From: Peribacillus frigoritolerans
Lineage (GTDB): Bacteria > Bacillota > Bacilli > Bacillales > DSM-1321
Direction of reading: 5' to 3'
Length of the DNA stretch: 64,000 bases
Assembly: GCF_030676415.1 (NCBI RefSeq)
Contig: NZ_JAUUTW010000008.1
Location: forward strand, 124,001 to 188,000
In this document: piece by piece, positions 34,269 to 43,145 of the stretch
Position numbering within the stretch: position 1 is the stretch's first letter
Layout of the letters: every line of letters begins with the position of its first letter
Program-made: the position numbers and the translations under genes
The notes under the pieces: model-generated
The model's input: only the letters and a program-made list of their open reading frames with translations
Told to the model about the DNA's origin: nothing
Database searches by the model: none

Positions 34269-36338
34269 TTATCCCCAAGGTTTTAATACTTTTTTGTACC
34301 ACGGGGCCTTTTTATGTTCTTCTTCTTTTGGGGAATGTTTCGGATTCTCACCCTTAAAGTGCTCGGCACAGTATTCGACAGGTTCGGTTCCTTTAACATA
34401 ATAAGTCAATCTTGAGACAGGACAATCCTTTGTAGCCAATTTTCCGCTTCCGGGATTCACGTTTACCCCGATTACGTTTTCGGTTTCTTTAAACGATTTT
34501 GCCGGTTTCCCTTGTAGACCCTTTTCCATATAGGAAGCCCAGATTTTCTTTGCATAGCCTTTTTCAGCAGGGATCTCGATCTTTTTGCCTTGATCATATC
34601 CAGTCCATACTCCTGCTACAAGCTCCGGTGTGTAACCAATCATCCAGCTATCCGTCGGGGTGGAGCCTGATTTGCCGGCATATGGGCGGGTCAGCTGGGA
34701 ACTGATGGTGCTGCCGGTCACTTTCGTATAGCCATTTAAGGTTTCATCAAAAACACCTGTAAGCATCTGGGTCATGACAAATGCCTTGTCCTTATCCAAA
34801 ACCTGTTCCGGTTTCTCATTTTCATCAAAAATCACTTCACCTTTTTGATTTTCGACTTTTTTGATAAACACGGGTTCAACCTTCTTGCCGCCGTTAGCCA
34901 GAATGCTGTATGCGTTCACCATTTCAATCGCCCTTACACCTGACGTACCGAGTGCCAGGGAAGGAACCGCATCCATCTTTGCCGTGATTCCGAAACGATG
35001 CGCCGTATCGACCAATGTCTGTTCCCCAAGGAACAAGTGCGTTTTTACGGCGAAGATATTATCGGAAAGAGCAACGGCCTGGGCCATCGTGATTTCGCCT
35101 TCAGCGTATTGATGGTTGTAATTATGCGGTGTGTAAGATGAGTGACCATCGTCGAAAGAAAATGTAGTTGTCTCGCTTTTTAAGGTGGTGGATGGTGTGA
35201 AACCATTCTCCAGCGCTGAATAGTATAGCAATGGCTTCATGGTTGAACCAGGCTGGCGAACCGCCTGTGTAGCTCGATTGAATGGCGACTCGGAATAATC
35301 TTTACCGCCGACCAGCGCACGGACCTCCCCGGTATCCGGATCCATTGCCACTATCGAGGCTTGAATGCCTGAAGACTTGGGTATGGTATTGGAAAGAACC
35401 TCTTCGGCAGCATCCTGCTGGGTTTCATCCAGTGTGGTATAGACTTTAAGCCCGCCGAGCTCGATCGTCCGGTCATCCAAATGAAGCTGAGATTTTAAAG
35501 CTTGTTTGACGGCATCCTGGAAATAGGGAGCGGTCTTATTGGTGACCGTTCCATGCTCTCCTTTTAATGTAAGGGATGTTCGCAATGCTTCCGCGATATT
35601 TTTTCCTGAAATGTAGTTTTTGTTTTTCATGGCTTGCAGGACAACTCTCTGCCTTGATTTCGCTTTTTCAAAGTTATCCAATGGAGAATAGTTTGACGGC
35701 CCTTTTGGTATTCCGGCCAGCATGCTCGCTTCAGGAAGAGTCAAATCCTTGGCATCCTTGCCAAAGTAATATTGACTTGCAGCTTGGGCTCCATATGCGC
35801 CATGGCCATAGTAAATCGTATTTAAATAGCCTTCTAGAATTTCCTTTTTGGAGTAGTTCATTTCTAAACGTATCGTATAAAAGGCCTCATTAAGTTTACG
35901 CGACCACGTTTTGTCATGCCCAAGAAACAAGTTCCTGGCATACTGCTGGGTAATGGTGCTTGCACCCTGGACTTTGGACATTGCCTTAATATCAGCAAGG
36001 ATGGCACCGCCGATCCGCTTTATATCAAATCCTTTATGAGTGTAAAATTGACGGTCCTCAACGGCGACAGTCGCTTTGATGAGCTGTGGTGAAATCGACT
36101 CCATTCCGGCCCAATAACGTTTCTGGCCATTATCCGTTTCACCGATCACATTTCCATCATCACTATAATAGAGAGTGGACTGCGGCACGACCAAAGGGGG
36201 CGGACCTAATATTTTTGCATAAATCAGTAAAGAGAGAAGCAATACAAAGAGTATTGTGAGCCCGATTGTGGCAAGGATAATGAAGGCCCGTACATATTTA
36301 GTTGTCCTTTTAAATCGTTCGCTTGGAATCAATTCCAT
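34269..36338 (-). CDS. pbpG: Class A penicillin-binding protein PbpG (PBP2d-like)
   Basis: A 689-residue bifunctional enzyme. One membrane anchor (IILATIGLTILFVLLLSLLIY) is followed by a glycosyltransferase domain (VEDRQFYTHKGFD with the catalytic Glu; GASTITQQYARNLF; LEGYLNTIYYGHGAYG) and a transpeptidase domain with the active serine in PGSTMKPLLYYSALE, SDN, and KSGSTPT. It matches B. subtilis YwhE, a forespore protein that helps shape germ-cell wall and cortex. The frame opens at 36374; GAGAGGTG lies before ATG 36338. A forespore-type promoter lies just upstream. Confidence 0.92.
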   Translation of the reverse strand: MELIPSERFKRTTKYVRAFIILATIGLTILFVLLLSLLIYAKILGPPPLVVPQSTLYYSDDGNVIGETDNGQKRYWAGMESISPQLIKATVAVEDRQFYTHKGFDIKRIGGAILADIKAMSKVQGASTITQQYARNLFLGHDKTWSRKLNEAFYTIRLEMNYSKKEILEGYLNTIYYGHGAYGAQAASQYYFGKDAKDLTLPEASMLAGIPKGPSNYSPLDNFEKAKSRQRVVLQAMKNKNYISGKNIAEALRTSLTLKGEHGTVTNKTAPYFQDAVKQALKSQLHLDDRTIELGGLKVYTTLDETQQDAAEEVLSNTIPKSSGIQASIVAMDPDTGEVRALVGGKDYSESPFNRATQAVRQPGSTMKPLLYYSALENGFTPSTTLKSETTTFSFDDGHSSYTPHNYNHQYAEGEITMAQAVALSDNIFAVKTHLFLGEQTLVDTAHRFGITAKMDAVPSLALGTSGVRAIEMVNAYSILANGGKKVEPVFIKKVENQKGEVIFDENEKPEQVLDKDKAFVMTQMLTGVFDETLNGYTKVTGSTISSQLTRPYAGKSGSTPTDSWMIGYTPELVAGVWTGYDQGKKIEIPAEKGYAKKIWASYMEKGLQGKPAKSFKETENVIGVNVNPGSGKLATKDCPVSRLTYYVKGTEPVEYCAEHFKGENPKHSPKEEEHKKAPWYKKVLKPWG

Positions 36339-36381
36339 TGCTTTCACCTCTCTTATCAAGTAAGAATCTATCATCTATTAC

Positions 36382-36410
36382 TATTATGGAAAAAAAAGAA
36401 AATTTTAAAC
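36382..36410 (-). promoter_or_regulatory. Possible forespore (SigG/SigF) promoter for pbpG
   Basis: On the minus strand GTTTA (36410-36406), 17 bp, then CATAATA (36388-36382). The -10 fits the SigG pattern CATnnTA exactly; the -35 is closer to the SigF pattern. It would start transcription about 37 bases upstream of ATG 36338. Confidence 0.5.
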
Positions 36411-36437
36411 ATAAGAACTGCATTTAAGAAATTTATC

Positions 36438-36465
36438 TTGCAATTCTGCTAGATTCGTCTATAAT
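36438..36465 (+). promoter_or_regulatory. SigA promoter for speE-speB
   Basis: TTGCAA (36438-36443), 16 bp, TATAAT (36460-36465), about 80 bases before the speE ATG. Confidence 0.75.
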
Positions 36466-36545
36466 TTTTCTAGCTAATGACTATACCGATTTTGGGGAAC
36501 CTATAAGGTGACTGACAATATGAAATGGAAAAGGAGCGTTAATAA

Positions 36546-37373
36546 ATGAGCATTTGGTTTACTGAAAAACAAACAGAGAACTTTGGTATTACGATGAAAG
36601 TGAATCGTACTTTACATACGGAGCAAACTGAGTTTCAAAAGCTTGATATGATTGAAACGGAAGAGTGGGGCAATATGCTATTGCTGGATGACATGGTAAT
36701 GACTTCACAGCGCGATGAATTCGTTTACCATGAAATGGTAGCCCATGTTCCTTTATTTACCCATCCTAATCCAGAAAACGTTTTGGTTGTAGGAGGAGGG
36801 GACGGAGGAGTTATCCGTGAAATCCTAAAACACCCAAGCGTGAAAAAAGCCACTTTGGTGGATATCGATGGGAAAGTTATCGAATACTCAAAGCAATTCC
36901 TGCCTGAAATTGCAGGCATGCTTGAAGATCCGCGTGTAGACGTACAAGTTGGGGATGGCTTCATGCACATCGCCAAAAGTGAAAATGAATATGACGTGAT
37001 CATGGTTGACTCAACTGAACCTGTCGGACCTGCTGTCAATTTATTCACAAAAGGTTTTTATGCCGGGATTTCCAAAGCTTTGAAAGAAGACGGGATTTTT
37101 GTGGCACAATCCGACAATCCTTGGTTTAAAGCGGACTTAATTCGCGATGTACAACGTGATGTAAAAGAAATATTCCCAATCACCAGCCTGTATTTAGCGA
37201 ATATCCCGACGTATCCAAGCGGCCTTTGGGCGTTCACGATCGGATCGAAAAAATATAATCCATTAGAAGTGACTGAAGATCGTTTCCATGAAATGGAAAC
37301 GAAATATTATACAAAAGAACTTCATAAAGCAGCTTTCGTTCTGCCTAAATTCGTTCAAGATTTAGTGAAATAA
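36546..37373 (+). CDS. speE: Spermidine synthase SpeE
   Basis: A 275-residue aminopropyltransferase. [18 protein letters not shown] (SAM-type binding, about residues 79-96), [17 protein letters not shown], and [12 protein letters not shown] with the catalytic aspartate are intact. It transfers aminopropyl from decarboxylated SAM to putrescine. AAAGGAG precedes the ATG. speB follows 14 bases later, giving agmatine to putrescine to spermidine within one operon. Confidence 0.97.
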   Translation: MSIWFTEKQTENFGITMKVNRTLHTEQTEFQKLDMIETEEWGNMLLLDDMVMTSQRDEFVYHEMVAHVPLFTHPNPENVLVVGGGDGGVIREILKHPSVKKATLVDIDGKVIEYSKQFLPEIAGMLEDPRVDVQVGDGFMHIAKSENEYDVIMVDSTEPVGPAVNLFTKGFYAGISKALKEDGIFVAQSDNPWFKADLIRDVQRDVKEIFPITSLYLANIPTYPSGLWAFTIGSKKYNPLEVTEDRFHEMETKYYTKELHKAAFVLPKFVQDLVK

Positions 37374-37387
37374 GGGAGGCGTGGACC

Positions 37388-38266
37388 ATGAAATTCGATG
37401 AAGCCTATTCAGGCAATGTATTCATTAAAAGCCACCCTGTTTTTGAGGAATCAGAAGCTGTGCTATACGGCATGCCGATGGACTGGACGGTAAGTTTCCG
37501 TCCGGGTTCCCGCTTCGGCCCTACCCGGATTCGTGAAGTTTCGATTGGTTTGGAAGAGTACAGCCCGTATTTAGATCGTGAATTAGAGGAAGTTAAATTC
37601 TTTGATGCCGGGGATATTCCATTACCATTCGGCAATCCGCAGCGCAGTATCGATATGATTGAAAAATTTGTCGACAGCTTGTTGGATGCAGGTAAGTTCC
37701 CAATGGGTATGGGAGGGGAACATCTTGTCACATGGCCTGTCATTAAAGCCATGTTCAAAAAGTATCCCGACATGGCCATCATCCATATGGATGCACATAC
37801 AGATTTACGTGAGGATTATGAGGGGGAGCCGCTTTCCCATGCGTCCATCATCCGTAAATCCGCAGAACTTATCGGCCCGAAAAATGTATACTCTTTCGGC
37901 ATTCGTTCCGGTTTGAAGGAAGAATTCCAATGGGCAAAGGAAAATGGCATGCACATCTCTAAATTTGAAGTTCTTGAACCTCTGAAAGACGTACTGCCGC
38001 AGTTAGCCGGTCGTCCTGTATATGTGACGATCGACATCGATGTTCTTGATCCTGCGCACGCGCCGGGAACGGGCACCGTAGATTGTGGAGGCATCACTTC
38101 CAAAGAGCTTTTAGCTTCGATTCATGAGATAGCACGGTCTGAAATTAATGTAGTCGGCTGCGATTTAGTGGAAGTGGCACCGATTTATGATCCATCCGAG
38201 CAAACTGCGAACACGGCGAGCAAGCTGATTCGCGAAATGATTCTAGGTTGGGTTCAAAAAGGTTAA
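37388..38266 (+). CDS. speB: Agmatinase SpeB
   Basis: A 292-residue ureohydrolase. The manganese ligands are in GGEHLVTWP, HMDAHTDLRED, and the TIDIDVLDPAHAPGTGT block, all complete. It hydrolyses agmatine to putrescine and urea, supplying SpeE. GGGAGG precedes the ATG. The set speE-speB matches B. subtilis ywhF-ywhG. Confidence 0.96.
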   Translation: MKFDEAYSGNVFIKSHPVFEESEAVLYGMPMDWTVSFRPGSRFGPTRIREVSIGLEEYSPYLDRELEEVKFFDAGDIPLPFGNPQRSIDMIEKFVDSLLDAGKFPMGMGGEHLVTWPVIKAMFKKYPDMAIIHMDAHTDLREDYEGEPLSHASIIRKSAELIGPKNVYSFGIRSGLKEEFQWAKENGMHISKFEVLEPLKDVLPQLAGRPVYVTIDIDVLDPAHAPGTGTVDCGGITSKELLASIHEIARSEINVVGCDLVEVAPIYDPSEQTANTASKLIREMILGWVQKG

Positions 38267-38279
38267 TGTTGGAAAATTT

Positions 38280-38317
38280 GACTGTTCCTGTTTTTTTAGC
38301 GGGAATGGTCTTTTTTT
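38280..38317 (+). terminator. Terminator after speB
   Basis: An imperfect stem between GACTGTTCC (38280-38288) and GGAATGGTC (38302-38310) with G-T and one mismatch pair, followed by seven T. Confidence 0.7.
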
Positions 38318-38474
38318 ATCCATTCAGGAAAAGAATTTTACATCTGAAGGACTCTTTTTGAATAATTCCGCCCCAATGAGTCATTATTGCGTTAGAATCA
38401 AATGAATTGCAACAACATGATTTCGACAGTTTATCCTCACATTTTTGGATTTACACTTTATTTTTCGCTCCAAG

Positions 38475-38503
38475 TTGAAACTTCCTTGAAGAATATTTAT
38501 ACT
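38475..38503 (+). promoter_or_regulatory. SigA promoter for ywiB-argS
   Basis: TTGAAA (38475-38480), 17 bp, TATACT (38498-38503), about 40 bases before ywiB. No T-box leader was seen ahead of argS. Confidence 0.75.
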
Positions 38504-38541
38504 TATAAAGTTAAGAACGACATGATGAAGGAAGTGTAGCT

Positions 38542-38982
38542 TTGACTCTTCATGATATAGATAAGCATGCCATTAAAGTGACTTTACAGACAAAAATCAA
38601 GCACGGCTCAGAAACGGAAACGTATGAGCTGGTCACATTTGGTACAAAAATGTATAAAGGTACAGATTTATATTTGCAATATAAAGAGGAAAATGAAGTC
38701 GGTCAAACACAAACGACCATCAAGCACAAACCGGATGAAACGATCCTGCTTAGAAATGGTGCCATTAAAATGAGGCAGCTTTTCCGCCTGCAGGAAGCGA
38801 CAAATGGACATTATGAAAGTATATATGGCAGGTTAGGATTACGGACGACCGCGAAGAAGATACATCATCAATGGGATGAGCAGACCAAACAAGGGAAACT
38901 TGTCCTTAAATATACGTTACATATGCAGGGAAGCGAACCCGGTCAATATGAGATGACGATTTCCTATAAGGAGGAAGCATAG
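38542..38982 (+). CDS. ywiB: YwiB family protein (DUF1934)
   Basis: A 146-residue beta-rich protein: KVTLQTKIKHGSETETYEL near the start and LRNGAIKMRQLFR and KYTLHMQG further on. It has a lipocalin-like DUF1934 pattern; the function is not established. The start is TTG 38542 behind GAAGGAAG. argS begins only three bases after the stop, so the two are co-translated, as in B. subtilis. Confidence 0.85.
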   Translation: MTLHDIDKHAIKVTLQTKIKHGSETETYELVTFGTKMYKGTDLYLQYKEENEVGQTQTTIKHKPDETILLRNGAIKMRQLFRLQEATNGHYESIYGRLGLRTTAKKIHHQWDEQTKQGKLVLKYTLHMQGSEPGQYEMTISYKEEA

Positions 38983-38985
38983 CGC

Positions 38986-40656
38986 ATGAATATAGTAAAA
39001 GAGGTACAGGAAAAACTGAAAGAAGAGATTAAAGCGGCAGTCATTAAAGCTGGTTTGGCAACGGAAGAGCAGATTCCAAATGTTGTATTGGAACTGCCAA
39101 GAGATAAGACACACGGAGATTATTCCACGAATATGGCCATGCAATTAACGAAGATTGCAAAGAAAGCGCCAAAGATGATAGCAGAAGCAATCATCGAAAA
39201 CTTTGACAAATCAAAAGCATCCATCGAAAAAATTGAAATTGCAGGACCTGGTTTCATCAACTTCTACATGAATAATTCCTATTTGACAGAATTGGTTCCT
39301 GTCATTTTGAAAGTGGATGAAGCATATGGGGAAAGTGACTTTGGTAAAGGCGAAAAAATCCAAGTGGAGTTCGTTTCCGCGAACCCGACCGGTGATCTCC
39401 ATCTTGGACATGCCCGTGGTGCAGCAGTAGGTGATACGTTATGTAATATCCTCTCTAAAGCAGGTTATGATGTTTCACGTGAATATTATATCAATGATGC
39501 AGGAAACCAAATTAATAATTTGGCCATTTCCATAGAAGCCCGCTATTTCCAGGCACTTGGCCTCGAAAAGGATATGCCGGAGGGCGGTTATCATGGCGAA
39601 GATATCATTGGCATCGGGAAGACGCTTGCCAGTGAATATGGGGATAAATATGTAAATGCCGATGAAAAGGAACGTTTTGAATTTTTCCGTGAGTACGGCT
39701 TGAAATATGAAATGGAAAAACTGAAAACGGATTTGGGTAATTTCCGTGTCGGATTCGATGTATGGTACTCCGAAACATCTCTATATCAAGACGGTAAAAT
39801 TGATGAAGCACTCAAAGTGTTGAGGGAAAGGGGCCATGTTTACGAGGAAGATGGGGCTACATGGTTCCGTTCTACGGAATTAGGCGATGATAAGGACCGG
39901 GTGCTTATTAAGCAGGATGGGTCTTACACATATCTGACACCGGATATTGCCTATCACCGTAATAAATTGGAGCGCGGCTTTGAAACGCTGATCAATATCT
40001 GGGGTGCAGACCACCACGGCTATATACCGCGTATGAAAGCAGCGATCGAAGCATTAGGGTACAAACGCGAGCAGCTTGAAGTGGAAATCATCCAGCTTGT
40101 TCACCTGTACAAGGATGGCGAGAAAATGAAGATGAGTAAGCGTACCGGTAAGGCAGTTACGATGCGTGACCTCATTGATGAAGTAGGTTTGGATGCAACA
40201 CGTTATTTCTTTGCGATGAGAAGTGCGGATACTCATATGGACTTCGATTTGGATCTTGCAGTATCACAGTCCAATGAAAACCCGGTTTATTATGCACAGT
40301 ATGCCCACGCCCGTATTTCCAGCATTCTACGCCAAGGTGTGGAACAAGGGATCAGCTATGAAGGAGTCACTGATTTCTCAGCCCTATCTACTGAAAAAGA
40401 AGTGGAGCTTTTGAAGAAATTAGGAGAATTCCCGCAGGCGATAGCGGAAGCAGCCGAAAAACGGATGCCTCACCGCATGACGAATTATATATTCGACCTG
40501 GCTTCTACATTCCACAGTTTCTACAATGCAGATAAAGTTTTGGATGTTGAAGAGATGGAAAGAAGTAAGGCGCGTTTAGGACTGGTCAAATCCGTCCAAA
40601 TTACTTTAAAGAATGCATTAGCTTTAATCGGGGTTTCTGCACCGGAAAAAATGTAA
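38986..40656 (+). CDS. argS: Arginyl-tRNA synthetase ArgS
   Basis: A 556-residue class I synthetase. The HIGH motif appears as HLGHARGAA near residue 135, the KMSKS motif as [10 protein letters not shown] near 384, and the DALR anticodon-binding domain covers about residues 435-556. It charges tRNA-Arg. It is coupled to ywiB upstream (AAGGAGG inside the end of ywiB). Length and motifs are normal. Confidence 0.97.
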   Translation: MNIVKEVQEKLKEEIKAAVIKAGLATEEQIPNVVLELPRDKTHGDYSTNMAMQLTKIAKKAPKMIAEAIIENFDKSKASIEKIEIAGPGFINFYMNNSYLTELVPVILKVDEAYGESDFGKGEKIQVEFVSANPTGDLHLGHARGAAVGDTLCNILSKAGYDVSREYYINDAGNQINNLAISIEARYFQALGLEKDMPEGGYHGEDIIGIGKTLASEYGDKYVNADEKERFEFFREYGLKYEMEKLKTDLGNFRVGFDVWYSETSLYQDGKIDEALKVLRERGHVYEEDGATWFRSTELGDDKDRVLIKQDGSYTYLTPDIAYHRNKLERGFETLINIWGADHHGYIPRMKAAIEALGYKREQLEVEIIQLVHLYKDGEKMKMSKRTGKAVTMRDLIDEVGLDATRYFFAMRSADTHMDFDLDLAVSQSNENPVYYAQYAHARISSILRQGVEQGISYEGVTDFSALSTEKEVELLKKLGEFPQAIAEAAEKRMPHRMTNYIFDLASTFHSFYNADKVLDVEEMERSKARLGLVKSVQITLKNALALIGVSAPEKM

Positions 40657-40658
40657 TG

Positions 40659-40699
40659 GAAAAAGCGGCTGTTTCTAGCGAAACAGCCGCTTTTTTTTT
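40659..40699. terminator. Bidirectional terminator between argS and uvsE
   Basis: AAAAGCGGCTGTTT (40661-40674) pairs with AAACAGCCGCTTTT (40681-40694), with T runs on both strands for the convergent genes. Confidence 0.92.
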
Positions 40700-40706
40700 A
40701 GGTTAA

Positions 40707-41660
40707 TTAGCACTCGACGGCACCGCCGCCCACCCTTTTTACACCACGAACCTTAGCTATATCTTCAATCAGCTGCAACATTGCCCGGTCCTTCATCTTG
40801 GCCTCGATCATGAAGTCCACGTCTTGTCCAAGATCCTTAAGCACTTTAAAAAGGGGCATGATGAAGTCCAAATCGATATAATCTGCATGCGAACGAAATT
40901 CACCTGCCGATTTTGGGGATGAAATATGAATCTTTGGTACTGCCCCTGCTTGACTCCAAGTGGTGAACACCTCGGTGAGCAGCTCGTTAAGCGGCTCATC
41001 TGAAAGGTTTGCGAGATGATGGTGGTAATCGAATACAAGTGGGATGCCTTCCCTCTTACATACGCTCAAGGTTTCAGTTGCTGTATAGGTTTTATCATCA
41101 TTCTCCAGAGTCATTCTTTCCTTGACGTGCATAGGCAGCGATTTAAGGTTGTCATGAACCCTTACAAGGGCGGACTCTTTATCACCATAGGCCCCACCGA
41201 CATGGATATTGATGAAAGAGGTGTCCGCAATGCCCATTGCATCAAGCATTTTATAATGGAACTCCATATCCTTTACCGCATTTTTTGTAATCTCGGGCTT
41301 AGGGCTGGTAAACAGCGTAAATTGATTGGGATGAAAGCTGATCCTCATCTTGTGTGCAGTGGCCCAATCGCCAAGCTGTTTCCACTCTTTTTTAAAAGGA
41401 GTGACGAAATCCCATTCTATTTCGGGATGTGTGGCTAAAGGAACAATGGAACTGGACATCCGGTATATTTCTATTTGGTGTGCCGTGTTATATTGCAGGA
41501 CCCTTAAGGTATTTTCAATGTTCTGCCTTGTCACATCCAGGAGTTTTTCCATTCCTTTTTCTGGGCCAAGTGTACTATATCGCTTGAAAGTAAGTGTCTT
41601 AGCCGGAGAAGCCTCCCATAAACAGGTGGCATTGGATACGAATCCAAATCTTATTTTCAT
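40707..41660 (-). CDS. uvsE: UV DNA damage endonuclease UvsE
   Basis: A 317-residue TIM-barrel metal nuclease of the UVDE family (B. subtilis YwjD). Metal-ligand regions SFHPNQF, FINIHVGGAYGDKE, TLENDDKTYT, VFDYHHHLAN and MIEAKMKD are visible. It nicks DNA 5' to cyclobutane dimers and 6-4 products, which is useful for spores. The frame opens at 41690, but AAGGAG lies before ATG 41660. It follows ywjE by 26 bases on the same strand. Confidence 0.92.
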   Translation of the reverse strand: MKIRFGFVSNATCLWEASPAKTLTFKRYSTLGPEKGMEKLLDVTRQNIENTLRVLQYNTAHQIEIYRMSSSIVPLATHPEIEWDFVTPFKKEWKQLGDWATAHKMRISFHPNQFTLFTSPKPEITKNAVKDMEFHYKMLDAMGIADTSFINIHVGGAYGDKESALVRVHDNLKSLPMHVKERMTLENDDKTYTATETLSVCKREGIPLVFDYHHHLANLSDEPLNELLTEVFTTWSQAGAVPKIHISSPKSAGEFRSHADYIDLDFIMPLFKVLKDLGQDVDFMIEAKMKDRAMLQLIEDIAKVRGVKRVGGGAVEC

Positions 41661-41686
41661 AATATTTCTCCTTGAGCAACGGGATG

Positions 41687-42889
41687 TCAAAGAAAAGGAG
41701 AAAGGATGGTAGCCAGCGATTCTTTTGCTGAACGGACTACATTCATGTTGGAAAGCGCGTCCTCGTTTAGCGGCTTGGATTCGGCTAGGTCCACTGCCAA
41801 TTCCTTTTCTACATCTTCTATAAATGTCCGGTCAAATACGATGCAGTTCATTTCACTATTTAAAAAACAACTGCGTTTATCGAAATTAGCCGTACCGATA
41901 TCACACATTATATCATCAATCAAGATCACTTTAGAATGGTAGAACCCTCTTTGAAATTGCATGATTTCAGCCCCGTCTTTCAATAGTACCCGAAAGTAAG
42001 GAAAAGAAGCTTCCTTGACAAGGGCATGGTCTGAAATTTCAGGTACGATGACCGTAACGGAAACATTGCGTGCAAGGGCATCCCTTAATTCTTGAAATAA
42101 AGTTTCACTGGGAATGAAGTAAGGAGTCCCGATAATGATTTTCTTAGTGGCTTGCCGAATCATGTGTGTCAGTGTCTGTTCAAGATCATTGCCATTCGTG
42201 ACCACAAACTGATGTGCCTGCGTCCCGGGAGTCAATGTCGGGAAATAAGCAGGTGTTCCCCTGTAATCCTCGTTTGTATCATAGAACCAATCCGAGAGGA
42301 AGACTTCCTGAAGGTCCTTTACACCTTCCCCGGTCATTTTTAAATGGTAATCTCTCCATGGGTTCAGCTTCTCCCCTTGGTTTATATACTCCTTACCGAT
42401 ATTAAAGCCGCCAAGATAGCCGATTTTTCCATCTATCACCGTGATCTTGCGGTGATTTCTTTTTTGTATTGTATAGAAAAGGAAGGGGAGTTTCGGTTTA
42501 AAGCTGAAAGAAAAATGAACGCCGCTTTTAGTTAGCTCCTGAATGGTTTGATGGGACATCTTTTTACTTCCTACCCAGTCGACTAAAAGCCGCACTTCCA
42601 CGCCCGCTTCCGCTTTTGACTGCAGTAACTTCAAAAAGTCCTTGCTGAATTTATCATTTTTTACAATATAAAAAAGGATATGGATGGAATCCTGAGCTTG
42701 CTTGACTTCCTTAATATAATCTTCAAACAGGATTTTCCCTGATGTGAATACAGTCATTTCGCTGTTCCGAGGCGGATATTTAATGTTGGTTGCGTGCTTC
42801 AAATAACGCTTATGCCCTACCTTAAGATCAACCCAGCACCAAGAGAAGATCAATAAAAATATAGAGGCAATCGTAGTGATTATCTTCAA
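41687..42889 (-). CDS. ywjE: Cardiolipin synthase family protein YwjE
   Basis: A 400-residue phospholipase D family enzyme with an N-terminal membrane anchor. Both HxK(x)4D motifs are canonical: NHRKITVIDGKIGYLGGFNIG near residue 144 and YHSKVILIDDIMCDIGTANFD near residue 318. It probably condenses phosphatidylglycerol to cardiolipin. Compare the PLD-like protein at 21852, whose motifs are degenerate. It leads a two-gene unit with uvsE, in the B. subtilis order. Confidence 0.88.
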   Translation of the reverse strand: MKIITTIASIFLLIFSWCWVDLKVGHKRYLKHATNIKYPPRNSEMTVFTSGKILFEDYIKEVKQAQDSIHILFYIVKNDKFSKDFLKLLQSKAEAGVEVRLLVDWVGSKKMSHQTIQELTKSGVHFSFSFKPKLPFLFYTIQKRNHRKITVIDGKIGYLGGFNIGKEYINQGEKLNPWRDYHLKMTGEGVKDLQEVFLSDWFYDTNEDYRGTPAYFPTLTPGTQAHQFVVTNGNDLEQTLTHMIRQATKKIIIGTPYFIPSETLFQELRDALARNVSVTVIVPEISDHALVKEASFPYFRVLLKDGAEIMQFQRGFYHSKVILIDDIMCDIGTANFDKRSCFLNSEMNCIVFDRTFIEDVEKELAVDLAESKPLNEDALSNMNVVRSAKESLATILSPFL

Positions 42890-43061
42890 AAAAAATCCCC
42901 CCTAAATGATTATATTTAGTTTGGCTCTAATTCCCTGTTAGTAACCATTAAAAAGGGGGAAAGGGTCCTCATTTTTTTAAAATGCAGAAGGGTAATACAC
43001 GTAATTGTCGAATTATATAATTAAGGTGCAGAAAAATTAATTAGTTTTAGAAAGAAAAAAG

Positions 43062-43089
43062 TTGACTGAATGCTCATTCATTATATAAT
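43062..43089 (+). promoter_or_regulatory. fadF promoter with a FadR-type operator in its core
   Basis: -35 TTGACT (43062-43067) and -10 TATAAT (43084-43089) are 16 bp apart. TGACTGAATGCTCATTCA (43063-43080) matches 16 of 18 positions of the FadR box as I recall it (TGAATGAMTANTCATTCA). The inner TGAATG-CT-CATTCA is itself a 6+6 palindrome. It fills the space between the promoter boxes, so repression by FadR in the absence of fatty acyl-CoA is expected. Confidence 0.75.
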
Positions 43090-43145
43090 GGAATTAATCA
43101 AATTTCAGAAAAATGCCAATTTTACAATTGAGGGGGAAAGACTGC

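Noticed and set aside
38267-38541. A T-box riboswitch ahead of ywiB-argS
   Set aside because: No T-box sequence or specifier stem was found between the speB terminator and the TTGAAA-TATACT promoter, and the leader after it is only about 35 bases.
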